DNA of 64,000 bases from Frankia alni ACN14a (GCF_000058485.1 NC_008278.1:2722962-2786961), one strand, 5' to 3'; positions 8,868 to 17,278 are shown, counted from the stretch's first letter. Numbers and translations: made by a program. The notes: generated by a model not told the origin, from the sequence alone.

Positions 8868-9929
8868 TCACCTCACTTCTTCGGTGACGCCGATCGCGGG
8901 GCGATCCGTGACGTCGAGGGATGGATGGTCGAACGAGTCGCCGACGACGAGCGCGGTGCCGGTGAAGACGACCGCGCCGCGCTGGTTGGTGGTCGCGAGC
9001 TCGATGGTCACGAGGGCATCGGTCCCGGCGCCCTCGACGGCGATGATCGCCGCGGTGCCGGACAGCGAGTCGCCGGGGAACACCGGCGCGCGGAACCGCC
9101 CGCCGAACTCGCGTAGTCGCGTCACGCCGACGAGATCGGTCACGAGGCGGCCGGTGATCCCCATCGTGAGCATGCCGTGGGCGATGACCGACGGGTAGCC
9201 GGCGATTTCGATGGCATAGGGCTCGTCATGGTGCAGCGGGTTGTAGTCACCGGACGCGCCCGCGTACTGCACGATCACAGCTCGCGAGAGATCTGTCACC
9301 AGAGGCCGCTGGCAGATCTGGCCCGCGGGCAGCGCGGTACTGGCACCCCCTTCCGTGTCGCCGGCGGTGTCGCCGGCCGGCAGCCGACGGCCGGCGTCGC
9401 GGCCAGGCCGATCGGCCGGGGCCCGACGGCTCACGGCGCCGCCTTCCCCGACTCGGGCCTCCACCGCCACCGCGCGCAGCACCAGCTCGCCGGCCTCGTC
9501 GGCGAAGTCGGTGACGATCTCGCGGAACCGCAGCGTCCCGCTCCTGGCGCTGGTCCGCTCCCAGCTCTCGCCGGCTCGCTTCGCCGCACGCAGAGTCTCC
9601 CCGGCGACAACCGGTCGGACGTAGGTGTAGCGCTGCTCCGCGTGCAGGACAACCGGACTGTCCGCGACCTGCGTCGAGCCCGGGCGCTGCGATCCGACCC
9701 ATGGCGTGTCCGGCCGGGGCCGCCATGGGTACCCCGGGATGAACTGCTGCAACGCCTCACCGAAGGTCGGCGGGGCCGGGACGCCGCCGAGGCCCGCGCG
9801 GGCCGCCGCCGCGGGATCGGTGTAGACCGGGTTGTCGTCACCGACCGCCCGGGCGAACAGCATGACGTGCACCGGGTCGATCGGGAAGACGATCGTCTCG
9901 TCCGTCGTCCCGCCCGGTGCCTCGCCCAT
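8868..9929 (-). CDS. Two-domain MaoC-type enoyl-CoA hydratase
   Basis: 353 residues forming a double hotdog. The N-terminal half (about 1-160) has FARAVGDDNPVYTDPAAA followed by FGEALQQFIPGYPW, a MaoC-N-type domain. The C-terminal half (about 205-350) has YAGASGDYNPLHHDEPYA and SVIAHGMLTMGITGRL, the hydratase motif with the catalytic Asp and His. The linker is Asp/Gly/Arg-rich. The ATG at 9929 overlaps the acyl-CoA dehydrogenase stop (TGATG). It should add water to the enoyl-CoA made by the two dehydrogenases upstream. The pairing of two acyl-CoA dehydrogenases with a MaoC parallels steroid side-chain operons. Confidence 0.9.
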   Translation of the reverse strand: MGEAPGGTTDETIVFPIDPVHVMLFARAVGDDNPVYTDPAAAARAGLGGVPAPPTFGEALQQFIPGYPWRPRPDTPWVGSQRPGSTQVADSPVVLHAEQRYTYVRPVVAGETLRAAKRAGESWERTSARSGTLRFREIVTDFADEAGELVLRAVAVEARVGEGGAVSRRAPADRPGRDAGRRLPAGDTAGDTEGGASTALPAGQICQRPLVTDLSRAVIVQYAGASGDYNPLHHDEPYAIEIAGYPSVIAHGMLTMGITGRLVTDLVGVTRLREFGGRFRAPVFPGDSLSGTAAIIAVEGAGTDALVTIELATTNQRGAVVFTGTALVVGDSFDHPSLDVTDRPAIGVTEEVR

Positions 9930-11068
9930 CAGTGGCCACCCTCGGCGCCGAGGGCCCGTCGATGGGCCGACGGGAAGCCGAACTGCGCCCGGCCGCTGAC
10001 AGCTCGACGCAGATACAGGTGGGCCGGGTGTTCCCAGGTGTAGCCGATGCCGCCGAGGGTCTGGATCAACGCGCCCGCCGCGTGGAAGAAGGCGTCGGAG
10101 GCGGCGGCCTTGGCGACATGCACCATCGTCGCGGCATCCGGGGATTCGTGTTCGAGGGCGCCCAGCGCGAAGACGGTCGCCGCCTTCGCCGCCTCGACGT
10201 CCATCAGCACGCTGGCGAGCTGATGCTTCACGGCCTGGAAGCTGCCGATGGGACGACCGAACTGGTGGCGTCGCTTCGCGTGGTCGACGGCCTGTTCCAG
10301 GCAGTGCTCGGCGCCGCCGATCTGCTCCGCCGCCAGGCACACCGGCGCGATCCGCCGCAGCCTCGCGAGCGCCCGGGAGCCGCCGTCGAGCGCGCCCAGC
10401 GGTCGGGCGGCCGCGGCGGTGAACCGGACCCGCGACAGGCGTCTCGTGAGATCCATGCCCGGCAGCCGTTCGACCAGCACGCCGGGTGCGTCCGGATGGG
10501 CGAGGAAGCAGCCGACCCCGTCGCGGGTCGACGCGAACACGACGAGCCGGTGCGCGCCGTGCGCCTCCCAGACATGGTCGGAGACCCCCGTCAGCCGGGG
10601 TGTCCCGTCGCCGTCGGCGGTCGCGGCGGTGGCGACCACGCCACCCATGTCGGGAAGGCCGTCCGGGCCGTCGTCGCGCAGTCCGGCGACGGTCGCCAGG
10701 ACCTCACCCCGGCACAGCCCGGGCAGGATCTCCGCCCCGACGGCCACGTCGCCGCTGCCCACGATCGCCTGCGTGGCGAGAACCCCCGAGGAGAAGTACG
10801 GCCCGCTGTACAGCGCACGCCCCAGCTCCATCAGCGCGACGCCCAGCACCGGCAGCGGCGCGCCACCGCCGCCGAACCGCTCGGGTGCGGCGAGCCCCAC
10901 AAGGTCGAGTTCGGTCGACAGCAGCTTCCACAGCGCCGGGTCGAAGTCCTCCTCGCCCGTGGCCAGGGCGAGCTGCGCCGGCCCGGAGCAGTGGCGGGAG
11001 AGCGCCGCGCGCAGCGTCTTCTGCAGCTGGATCTGGTCGTCGTCGAGGCTTGCCGACACGCCCGTCAT
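9929..11068 (-). CDS. Acyl-CoA dehydrogenase, second subunit
   Basis: 379 residues, starting MTGVSASLDDDQIQLQKTL. It keeps the family blocks LVGLAAPERFGGGG, FGRPIGSFQAVKHQLASVLM and IQTLGGIGYTWEHPAHLYLRR. It is shorter and more divergent than the partner encoded upstream. Such pairs form alpha2beta2 acyl-CoA dehydrogenases in actinobacterial steroid catabolism, where only one subunit supplies all catalytic residues. The ATGA overlap with the preceding gene implies tight coupling and near-equal expression. The much longer frame running to 12043 includes antisense-like sequence from the other dehydrogenase gene and is not real coding. Cofactor FAD is expected. Confidence 0.9.
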   Translation of the reverse strand: MTGVSASLDDDQIQLQKTLRAALSRHCSGPAQLALATGEEDFDPALWKLLSTELDLVGLAAPERFGGGGAPLPVLGVALMELGRALYSGPYFSSGVLATQAIVGSGDVAVGAEILPGLCRGEVLATVAGLRDDGPDGLPDMGGVVATAATADGDGTPRLTGVSDHVWEAHGAHRLVVFASTRDGVGCFLAHPDAPGVLVERLPGMDLTRRLSRVRFTAAAARPLGALDGGSRALARLRRIAPVCLAAEQIGGAEHCLEQAVDHAKRRHQFGRPIGSFQAVKHQLASVLMDVEAAKAATVFALGALEHESPDAATMVHVAKAAASDAFFHAAGALIQTLGGIGYTWEHPAHLYLRRAVSGRAQFGFPSAHRRALGAEGGH

Positions 11069-12312
11069 CGCGGCTCCCTCGGCAGTCCCAGCATGCGCTC
11101 CGCGATGATGTTGCGTTGAATCTCGCTGGAGCCGGCGTAGATGGTCGCGGCGCGCGCCCGGAGGAAGTAGTCCGCCCAGGTACCCGCGGTGTTGGGGGTT
11201 CCGGCCTCGGCGGCGGGGAAGCTCACGCCGCGCAGCCCGTCGCTGCCGGCGGTGACCGCGTCCATGCCCAGCACGTCGAGGGCGAGTTCGGTCGTCTCCT
11301 GGATCCACTCGCTCCAGAACAGCTTGTGCAGCGACGACTCGGCGCCGATGTCCCGACCGGCGACCCAGCTGTCGACCGCGCGCAGCCCGAGGCACCGCAG
11401 CTCCTCGACCCGCTGTCGGCTCCGCCCGAGACGTTCGACGATGACCGGATCGGTGGGACCCTCGGGGTCGACCGCGATGCGGTGCAGCCGTTCCCAGTCC
11501 TTGCGGAAGCGAATGGCCAGGGTGGCCACCGCCTCGCCGCGTTCGAAACCGAGCAGGCTCATGGCGACGGGCCACCCGCCGTCGACCGGCCCGACCACGG
11601 CGTCGGCGGGACATTCCGCGTCGGTGAAGAAGACCTCGTTGAACTCGGCCTCGCCAGTAAGCGTCCGCAGCGGGCGCAGGTCGATGCCCGGCTGGTCGAG
11701 GGCGCACAGCAGCAGGCTGATCCCCCGGTGCGGCGGCACGGAGGAGTCGGTGCGACACAGGACGAAGATGTGCGTGGCCAGGTGCCCGTAGGAGGTCCAG
11801 ATCTTCTGTCCGTTGATCATCCAGCGGCCCTCGACGAGCTCCGCGCGGGTGCGGATGCCGGCGAGATCGGACCCTGCCTCGGGCTCGGAGAAGCCCTGGC
11901 ACCAGATGTCCTGTTGGCTGAGGATCCGCGGCAGGTAGTACCGGCGCTGTTCCTCGGTGCCCCAGCGCAGCAGCGTCGAACCGAGCATCTGCACCCCGAA
12001 GTTGTCGTTCAGGCCGCCCTGGGGCACGCCCGCCGTGGTGCACTCCTCGGCGAGGATGAGCTGTTCGCGCGGGCTCAGGCCGGATCCGCCGTACTCGATC
12101 GGCCAGCCCACCGCGAGCAGTCCGTTCTCGTGTAACAGCCTGCGCCAGCGTGTGCGGAACTCCTCCTGTTCGCGGTCGGACAGCGCGCCGATGCCGCTCC
12201 AGCCCGCGGGCAGGTTCTCGGCGAGCAGCGACCGCACGCGGGCTCGGAACATCTCGCCATCGCTGTCCACGTCGCGGTCCCCACCGGTCGGCGCGGCCCC
12301 GGCCGTGTTCAC
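11065..12312 (-). CDS. Acyl-CoA dehydrogenase, first subunit
   Basis: About 415 residues with GTG start overlapping the thiolase stop (GTGA). Signatures in order are WPIEYGGSGLSPREQLILAE, WCQGFSEPEAGSDLAGIRTR (FAD and substrate loop), INGQKIWTSYGHLATHIFVL, and GSSEIQRNIIAERMLGLPR at the end. This matches the larger subunit of FadE-type heteromeric dehydrogenases. It oxidises an acyl-CoA to the 2-enoyl-CoA and needs an electron-transfer flavoprotein, which is not encoded in the window. Its place directly before a second acyl-CoA dehydrogenase and a MaoC hydratase gives a complete dehydrogenation-hydration unit. Confidence 0.92.
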   Translation of the reverse strand: MNTAGAAPTGGDRDVDSDGEMFRARVRSLLAENLPAGWSGIGALSDREQEEFRTRWRRLLHENGLLAVGWPIEYGGSGLSPREQLILAEECTTAGVPQGGLNDNFGVQMLGSTLLRWGTEEQRRYYLPRILSQQDIWCQGFSEPEAGSDLAGIRTRAELVEGRWMINGQKIWTSYGHLATHIFVLCRTDSSVPPHRGISLLLCALDQPGIDLRPLRTLTGEAEFNEVFFTDAECPADAVVGPVDGGWPVAMSLLGFERGEAVATLAIRFRKDWERLHRIAVDPEGPTDPVIVERLGRSRQRVEELRCLGLRAVDSWVAGRDIGAESSLHKLFWSEWIQETTELALDVLGMDAVTAGSDGLRGVSFPAAEAGTPNTAGTWADYFLRARAATIYAGSSEIQRNIIAERMLGLPREPR

Positions 12313-13460
12313 AGGCGCTCGATGACGGTGGCGTTGGCCTGGCCGCCGCCCTCGCACATCGACTGCAGCCCGAAGCGGGCCTGCCGGCGCTCGAGCTCGT
12401 GCAGCAGCGTGGTCATGATGCGCGCGCCACTGGCGCCGATGGGGTGCCCGAGCGCGATCGCGCCGCCGTTGACGTTGAGCCGCTCGGAGCCGACGCCGAG
12501 CTCACGCTGCCAGGCCAGGACGACCGAGGCGAACGCCTCGTTGATTTCGAACAGGTCGATGTCGTCGAGGGCGAGACCGGCGCGGCGCAGCACGTCGCGG
12601 GTGGCCGGGATCGGGGCGGTGAGCATGTAGACCGGGTCGTCGCCCCGCACCGACATCGCATGGACGCGGGCGCGCGGGCGCAGCCCGTACTGCTCGACCG
12701 CGCGCTCGGAGCAGATCAGCAGGGCCGCCGCACCGTCGCAGATCTGGCTCGACAGGGCCGCGGTGATCGATCCGCCCTCGGTCAGCGGGTTCAGCGTCGC
12801 CATCCGCTCCAGGGAGGTGCTGGGCCGGGGACACTCGTCGCGCGACCCGGCGCCGAACGCCTCGATCTCGCGCTCGAACCAGCCGTGCTCGGTGGCGTGC
12901 ACCGCGCGCTCATGACTCGCCAGGGCGAAGCGCTCCATCTCCTCGCGGGGGATCTCCCACCGCCGCGCGATGAGCTCGGCCGCCCGAAACTGGCTGACCT
13001 CCTGCGTGCCGTACCGGCCCTGCCAGCCCCGACTGCCGGAGAACGGGTCCGGGTGCACGAGGTCCTGGCCGGCCGACCAGGCGATGTTCATGGGGACGAC
13101 GCTCATCAACTGCACGCCGCCGGCGACGACGACATCCTGGGTGCCGCTCATGACGGCCTGCGCGGCGAAGTGCACCGCCTGCTGGGACGAACCGCACTGC
13201 CGGTCGATGGTCACGCCGGGCACGTTCTCGGGCAGCCCGGCGGCCAGCCACGCCAGCCGGGCGATGTCGCCGGCCTGGGGGCCGACCATGTCGGTGGCTC
13301 CGAGGATCACGTCGTCCACCACCACCGGATCGATGCCCGCGCGCTTGACCAGGGATGTCAGCACGTGCGCCGCGACGTCGACCGGGTGTTCGGCGCTGAG
13401 GCTGCCCCCGCGACGTCCGACCTGAGTACGAACCGCTTCGACGATGAAGGCTTCCGCCAT
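12309..13460 (-). CDS. Acetyl-CoA C-acyltransferase (thiolase), first gene of the catabolic operon
   Basis: 383 residues, a full-length degradative-type thiolase. The nucleophile is Cys89 in TIDRQCGSSQQA. GHPIGASGARIMTTLLHELE supplies the active-site His, and CEGGGQANATVIERL at the end supplies the second Cys. It releases acetyl-CoA or propionyl-CoA from a 3-oxoacyl-CoA. It is the promoter-proximal gene of an 11-gene run in which almost every junction overlaps. About 50 bases upstream of the start is a strong promoter whose spacer is filled by the shared 14-bp operator, so the whole operon should be under the TetR protein encoded at 17488. Confidence 0.94.
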   Translation of the reverse strand: MAEAFIVEAVRTQVGRRGGSLSAEHPVDVAAHVLTSLVKRAGIDPVVVDDVILGATDMVGPQAGDIARLAWLAAGLPENVPGVTIDRQCGSSQQAVHFAAQAVMSGTQDVVVAGGVQLMSVVPMNIAWSAGQDLVHPDPFSGSRGWQGRYGTQEVSQFRAAELIARRWEIPREEMERFALASHERAVHATEHGWFEREIEAFGAGSRDECPRPSTSLERMATLNPLTEGGSITAALSSQICDGAAALLICSERAVEQYGLRPRARVHAMSVRGDDPVYMLTAPIPATRDVLRRAGLALDDIDLFEINEAFASVVLAWQRELGVGSERLNVNGGAIALGHPIGASGARIMTTLLHELERRQARFGLQSMCEGGGQANATVIERL

Positions 13461-13510
13461 GTCATACCTTCCGGCGTTCGGGCGCGGGCAGACCGCGCAG
13501 CGAGATCAAC

Positions 13511-13539
13511 ATTATCTACCAAACGATTGGTCGTCAACG
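13511..13539 (-). promoter_or_regulatory. Promoter of the 11-gene operon with TetR-type operator in the spacer
   Basis: On the minus strand TTGACG (13534-13539) and TAATGT (13511-13516) are separated by 17 bases. The first 14 bases of that spacer are ACCAATCGTTTGGT (13520-13533), a near-palindrome that recurs at six other places in the window. A repressor bound here would sit between the -35 and -10 boxes and block RNA polymerase. The identical 14-mer occurs at 14190-14203. The operator role and the link to the TetR gene are inferred. Confidence 0.75.
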
Positions 13540-13582
13540 GTGAACGGTGGCCCGCAGGTCGGGTCGACGATCGATCGCGGGA

Positions 13583-13999
13583 TCAGTCGGGGCGGGTGGA
13601 GGGCTGTTCGAACCGTTCGGCGAGGAGGTCGAGCGCGCGCTCGACCGAGGTCCCGAGCGGCCCCGCGAGATCATCCGGACGGACATCCGTCGCATACAGC
13701 ACGAGACACCGGTGGTTCCCGTCGGGGATGACATCCACGGTTCCCAGGTGCGACTCGACGTCGATGCCCCGGACGATCCGGTACTGCAGGCGCATGAGGG
13801 CGTCGTCGACGGTGATGATCTCCTCGGCGACCACCTCCCCGGACCGCAGGGTGCACGTGCGCGTCGATCCGGACATCTCGCAGGCCACGATGCTCGGGAA
13901 CCATGCGGCGATCGCCCCGGGATCGCCGACCAGCGCCCACACCCGCTCGGCCGCGGCCTCGACCCAGACGTGCCGGCGACTGCTCGCCACGTCACCCAC
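13583..13999 (-). CDS. SRPBCC/polyketide-cyclase-like lipid-binding protein
   Basis: 138 residues with GTG start. It opens with VASSRRHVWVEAAAERVWAL, then VGDPGAIAAWFPSIVACEMS, the typical first strand and helix of SRPBCC/START-like proteins. YRIVRGIDVESHLGTVDVIP and then HRCLVLYATDVRPDDLAG complete the helix-grip fold. Such proteins bind hydrophobic ligands or act as small cyclases or hydratases; no catalytic residues can be assigned. It has its own promoter with an operator at 14098-14123, in a divergent region shared with the acyl-CoA ligase. It is not part of the thiolase operon, which starts downstream from a separate promoter. Confidence 0.8.
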   Translation of the reverse strand: MGDVASSRRHVWVEAAAERVWALVGDPGAIAAWFPSIVACEMSGSTRTCTLRSGEVVAEEIITVDDALMRLQYRIVRGIDVESHLGTVDVIPDGNHRCLVLYATDVRPDDLAGPLGTSVERALDLLAERFEQPSTRPD

Positions 14000-14097
14000 C
14001 CGCCCGTACCGCCGGCCGGCCGGCGGTACCGCCGGCCGCCCTCGCCCTGTTTCTCGCCCTGCCCCTCGTCCGCCAACGTTTCGTCATCAAGGCCCCT

Positions 14098-14147
14098 TCC
14101 GACCGTTTGGTTGCTAAACCGTAGGTCGTCGGGACCGGTTGGGTCAA
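14098..14147 (-). promoter_or_regulatory. Promoter and operator of the SRPBCC gene
   Basis: On the minus strand TTGACC (14142-14147) and TACGGT (14118-14123) are 18 bases apart. An operator-like ACCAAACGGTCGGA (14098-14111) begins about six bases after the -10 box, near the expected transcription start. This copy is less symmetrical than the others: the first eight bases match the consensus and the other half-site is weaker. The placement after the -10 box is the same as at 17260 and 20855. Confidence 0.5.
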
Positions 14148-14189
14148 CGGGTCCCGCGAGCGGAGCTGGGTCGGTCCAGACAGGTACCC

Positions 14190-14203
14190 ACCAATCGTTT
14201 GGT
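14190..14203 (+). promoter_or_regulatory. TetR-type operator upstream of the acyl-CoA ligase remnant
   Basis: ACCAATCGTTTGGT lies 52 bases before the ATG of the ligase remnant. It is identical, in the opposite orientation, to the operator in the thiolase promoter at 13520-13533. I could not find convincing -35 and -10 boxes around it on the plus strand. With the operator at 14098 it places two sites within 105 bases in a divergent intergenic region. Confidence 0.6.
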
Positions 14204-14255
14204 TTGGTACCCTTCCCCGGCGATCGTGAAAACCGACGAGGAGAATCGAGCCGCG

Positions 14256-14943
14256 ATGACGGTGCACTCGACTATCGACCTTCTGCGCGAACACGCGGCC
14301 CGTTCCAGCCGTGGTACCGCCCTTCACGCCGACGGCCGCGCCCTCTCGTACGGCGACCTGGACGGGATGTCGAATCGCATCGGCCACGCGCTCGCGGTCA
14401 CCGCCGGTGCCCGCGTGGCGTTCCTCGGGAAGAACAGCGCCCACTACTTCGCCGTTCTGGCCGCGTGCGGCAAGGTCGGCGCGGTCATCGTCCCGCTGAA
14501 CTGGCGGCTGGCCTACCCCGAGCTGACCGCGATCGTCGCCGACGCCGACGCCGCGGTGATCGTGGTCGACGACGAGTTCGCCGAGGTCGCGCGGCGGCTC
14601 GAGGCCGATCCGGAGGTCACCCTCGTGGTCCGCACCATTGACACACGCACCGGAACGGGCAACTGGTACGACACCTTCCCCGCGACGGACCCGGGGTACC
14701 GCCCGCACCGGGACGACGTCGCCATCCAGATGTACACGTCCGGGACCACCGGCCAGCCGAAGGGCGTGATGTCCACGCACGGGGCCGTCCTGGACTCGCT
14801 GCGCATCCTGGCCGGCGTTGCCGGCATCGGGCGGGACGCGGTCAGCCTGTGCACGTTGCCCACCTTCCACATCGGCGGAACGTCCTGGACCCTGACCGGG
14901 TTGTGGGCCGGCTGCACGACCGTGCTCTTACGCGAGGTGGAGC
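14256..14943 (+). pseudogene. Truncated acyl-CoA synthetase (AMP-forming)
   Basis: ATG start (MTVHSTIDLLREHAARSS) with GAGGAGAA upstream. The first 229 codons are a normal FadD-like ligase: SYGDLDGMSNRIGHAL, GKVGAVIVPLNWRLAYPEL, the A3 motif YTSGTTGQPKGV at about residue 160, and LPTFHIGGTSWTLTGLWAGC. After TTVLLREV, at about 14943, the frame runs into sequence that on the other strand encodes an LLM oxidoreductase, so the open frame to 15194 is chimeric. The C-terminal half, with the A5-A10 motifs and the catalytic Lys, is missing. The protein should be inactive as a ligase. The operator upstream is still intact. Confidence 0.85.
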
Positions 14944-15108
14944 TCCTATCCGGGAGGTACGGGTGGCGGCGACCGCGAGCGTTGCCCACGGATCGAGGTA
15001 CACCGCGGGCGAGTCGTATACCCAGGCCCGGTCGTATCCCAGGCTCTCCGCCGCAACAATGTCGTCGGGCGTCTGCTCGGCAGGCCCGAACGCGCAGGAT
15101 ATCTTCAT
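14944..15108 (-). pseudogene. Truncated LLM-type F420-dependent oxidoreductase (N-terminus only)
   Basis: From the ATG at 15108 the frame encodes MKISCAFGPAEQTPDDIVAA, then ESLGYDRAWVYDSPAVYLDP and WATLAVAATRTSRIG. These are the first 55 residues of a bacterial luciferase-like F420-dependent oxidoreductase, up to the strand that normally continues into GTGVLVP. Homology then stops at the point where the acyl-CoA ligase on the opposite strand also stops. The gene lies 28 bases after the intact LLM gene at 15137 and was probably the third gene of that operon before a deletion joined the two truncated genes tail to tail. Confidence 0.8.
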
Positions 15109-15136
15109 GGGGCACTCCCACCGGCTTCCACCGGCC

Positions 15137-16207
15137 TCAGGCCGGTAACGACACCTTCGGGGCGACTTCCCGGCTCAGCAACTCGATCGAGTGATTCCAT
15201 GGCTCCGGGTTGTCGATGTAGTCGTAGCCGTACATCATGATCGTCCCCCACCCGCCGGTCGCGGCAAAGGCCTCTTCGAGCTTCTCGACCGCGGTCTCCG
15301 GCGAACCGACGATCCAGACGTTGTCGGCCAGGTAGTCGAGATCGACGTCATCCGCGCTCATGCCCGGATTCTTGATCATCGTCTCCAGGATGCCGTAGTT
15401 GTGGTAGCGCGGTAGCACGTACTCCTGCCAGGCCTTGCCCATGCCGCCCTCGATCGCCCACCTGCGCGCCTCCTTGTCCGTGTCCGCGATAAAGACGTCG
15501 CGAACCACGTGGTGCACCGAGCGGTCGACGATCCGGCCCTTCTCCTGGGCCGCCGTGGAATAGGTCTCCCAATGGTTGCGCAGGAAGTCGTCACCCGAGT
15601 AGATGGAGAGCGGTAAGTAGCCGTTCTGCCCGGCGAAACGCAGCGACGGGGAGTTCGGGCTGAGACCTGTCAGGCCGATCTCGATCGTTCCGTTGTACAG
15701 GCCGACGTCCCGGAGGGGATGCCCCTCCGGTGCCTCCGGATAACCGGCCCGCCAGTAGTCGCCCTCGAACTGGAACGGCTCCTTGCGCCAGACCCTCCGC
15801 ATGATCTCGAGGGACTCGGTCACCATCCTGTGGTTCTCGGTCAGGTCCTTGAGCCCCCGCAGTGCGGCGTCCTCGGGAAAGGCGCCGGCACCGATGCCGA
15901 GAATGTAACGACCCTGGGTGACCTGCGTCAGGTAGGCGATCTGGACCGCCAGCGTCGCCGGGTGGTGGTACGGCAGGAGATGTGCTCCCGGCGCCAGTCT
16001 GATCTGTTCGGTCTGCAGCGCCGCCGCCGCGATCACGAGCTCCGGATTGGGGATCGACTCCCACGCCTGGGTGGCGTGCTCGCCGATCCAGTACTCCGAG
16101 AGCCCGGCCTGATCGCAGACCACGGCCTGCTCGACGGCCCACGTGAAGGTCTCACGCGCCGACCGGGTCGGCGGCATGAAGGGTGTCTGAAACATCGCTG
16201 CGTGCAT
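15137..16207 (-). CDS. LLM class F420-dependent (or flavin-dependent) oxidoreductase
   Basis: 356 residues, ATG start. It contains the (beta/alpha)8 luciferase-like signature: WAVEQAVVCDQAGLSEYWIG, then EHATQAWESIPNPELVIAAA. RLAPGAHLLPYHHPATLAVQ and GRYILGIGAGAFPEDAALRG follow, a region that in this superfamily contacts the cofactor phosphate. It resembles the flavin-utilising monooxygenase branch (limonene or alkane type) as well as F420 enzymes, so the cofactor is not certain. It lies about 125 bases downstream of the SDR at 16334 in the same direction and precedes the truncated LLM gene. Confidence 0.85.
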   Translation of the reverse strand: MHAAMFQTPFMPPTRSARETFTWAVEQAVVCDQAGLSEYWIGEHATQAWESIPNPELVIAAAALQTEQIRLAPGAHLLPYHHPATLAVQIAYLTQVTQGRYILGIGAGAFPEDAALRGLKDLTENHRMVTESLEIMRRVWRKEPFQFEGDYWRAGYPEAPEGHPLRDVGLYNGTIEIGLTGLSPNSPSLRFAGQNGYLPLSIYSGDDFLRNHWETYSTAAQEKGRIVDRSVHHVVRDVFIADTDKEARRWAIEGGMGKAWQEYVLPRYHNYGILETMIKNPGMSADDVDLDYLADNVWIVGSPETAVEKLEEAFAATGGWGTIMMYGYDYIDNPEPWNHSIELLSREVAPKVSLPA

Positions 16208-16333
16208 GATTCACTCCCCAGACTGACTTGGCTGTGGACGGAACGGTGGGGCGGACGGGACACCCTCCGGCGTTCCGGGGACAATAGGGCGCCGGGGGTG
16301 GCGGACAAATGTCGGTGCGCCCCCTTCGGCCCG

Positions 16334-17161
16334 TTATACCTTCTGCAGGAAACCGCCGTCCACCGGGATCATGGCTCCGGTCACGTAACGTGATTCGTCG
16401 CTCGCCAGATAGAGCACGGCGTTGGAGACGTCGACCGGTTCCACCCATGGAATTCTCATGGGGTTCAAGGTCTGGAAGATCTCGCCAAACCGCTCCCGTG
16501 TTGGGTTCGCCGGATCGAACAACCGGTATGTGGCGTCATTCATAATCATCTTGGTGTCGACCGAGTTCGGATGGACCGTGTTGACGCGGATGCCGTGCGA
16601 TGAGATCTCGTTGACGAGGGTCCGCATCAGGCCGATGACGCCGTGCTTGGCCGCGGTGTAATGGGCGAAGTTGGCGAAGCCCACCAGACCGGCGGCCGAG
16701 CTGATCAGGACGATCGAACCTCCTCGACCCGACTCAATCATGGAGGGCAGAACGGCCCTCACGGTGCGGAAGACGCCCGTGAGGTTGACGGCCAACATGT
16801 CGTCCCACATCTCGTCGGTGATCTCACTGAAGGGCGCCATGCTGAAGATTCCCGCATTCGCGCACACCACGTCGATCGGACCGAGCTCGCTGATGGCCTG
16901 CTCTACCACCGCATCGAGTTCGCCGGACTTGCGGACGTCGGCCTGCCGTCCGACGACACGCCGATCGAGGGCTTCGATCTCCTTGATCGTCTCCGCGAGG
17001 TCGTCGGCGGTTGCCATGTCATAGGGAACCGAGCCGATCCGGCCACACAGGTCGACGGCAATGATGTCCGCGCCCTCTTCGGCTAGCCGTAACGCATGGG
17101 CGCGCCCCTGTCCGCGGGCCGCACCGGTCACGAACGCGACTTTTCCGTCCATCCGTCCCAT
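16334..17161 (-). CDS. Mycofactocin-coupled SDR
   Basis: 275 residues. GKVAFVTGAARGQGRAHALR and LAEEGADIIAVDLC, followed by an insertion after the second strand (RIGSVPYDMATADDLAETIK), is the hallmark of mycofactocin-system SDRs, which hold NAD tightly and pass electrons to mycofactocin. The catalytic residues lie in VLISSAAGLVGFANFAHYTA, then AKHGVIGL. It ends GAMIPVDGGFLQKV. AAGGAG precedes the ATG at 17161. It is probably an alcohol dehydrogenase for an intermediate of this pathway. The promoter at 17280-17308 has the shared operator, so it should belong to the same regulon as the thiolase operon. Confidence 0.9.
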   Translation of the reverse strand: MGRMDGKVAFVTGAARGQGRAHALRLAEEGADIIAVDLCGRIGSVPYDMATADDLAETIKEIEALDRRVVGRQADVRKSGELDAVVEQAISELGPIDVVCANAGIFSMAPFSEITDEMWDDMLAVNLTGVFRTVRAVLPSMIESGRGGSIVLISSAAGLVGFANFAHYTAAKHGVIGLMRTLVNEISSHGIRVNTVHPNSVDTKMIMNDATYRLFDPANPTRERFGEIFQTLNPMRIPWVEPVDVSNAVLYLASDESRYVTGAMIPVDGGFLQKV

Positions 17162-17278
17162 TCAACGCTCCTTCGTTGATTTCACGGCTGGCAGAATAGG
17201 GGCGGTGGTCAACCGGACGCCCAGGATTCCGATGCCCACAATAAAAGCAACGACCGCCAACCAACTGTTTGGTGCCAT
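17162..17278 (-). CDS. Possible 38-residue membrane micro-ORF ahead of the SDR
   Basis: An ATG at 17278 opens a 38-codon frame whose TGA abuts the ATG of the mycofactocin-type SDR. It contains one hydrophobic stretch (WLAVVAFIVGIGILGV), enough for a single membrane span, and ends KSTKER. Its ATG lies about where transcription from the promoter at 17280-17308 should begin, so a leaderless message is possible. The operator overlaps codons 2-6. It may simply be a leader region that happens to be open; the ribosome binding site of the SDR lies in its last codons. Confidence 0.25.
   Translation of the reverse strand: MAPNSWLAVVAFIVGIGILGVRLTTAPILPAVKSTKER

Noticed and set aside
13520-13533. KstR or KstR2 operator
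   Set aside because: The site ACCAATCGTTTGGT does not fit TnnAACnnGTTnnA or AnCAAGnnCTTGnT as I know those consensus sequences, although the gene content is steroid-like.
14139-15194. 355-codon frame as a complete acyl-CoA ligase
   Set aside because: After about 14943 it reads the antisense of a truncated LLM gene; the C-terminal ligase motifs are missing.
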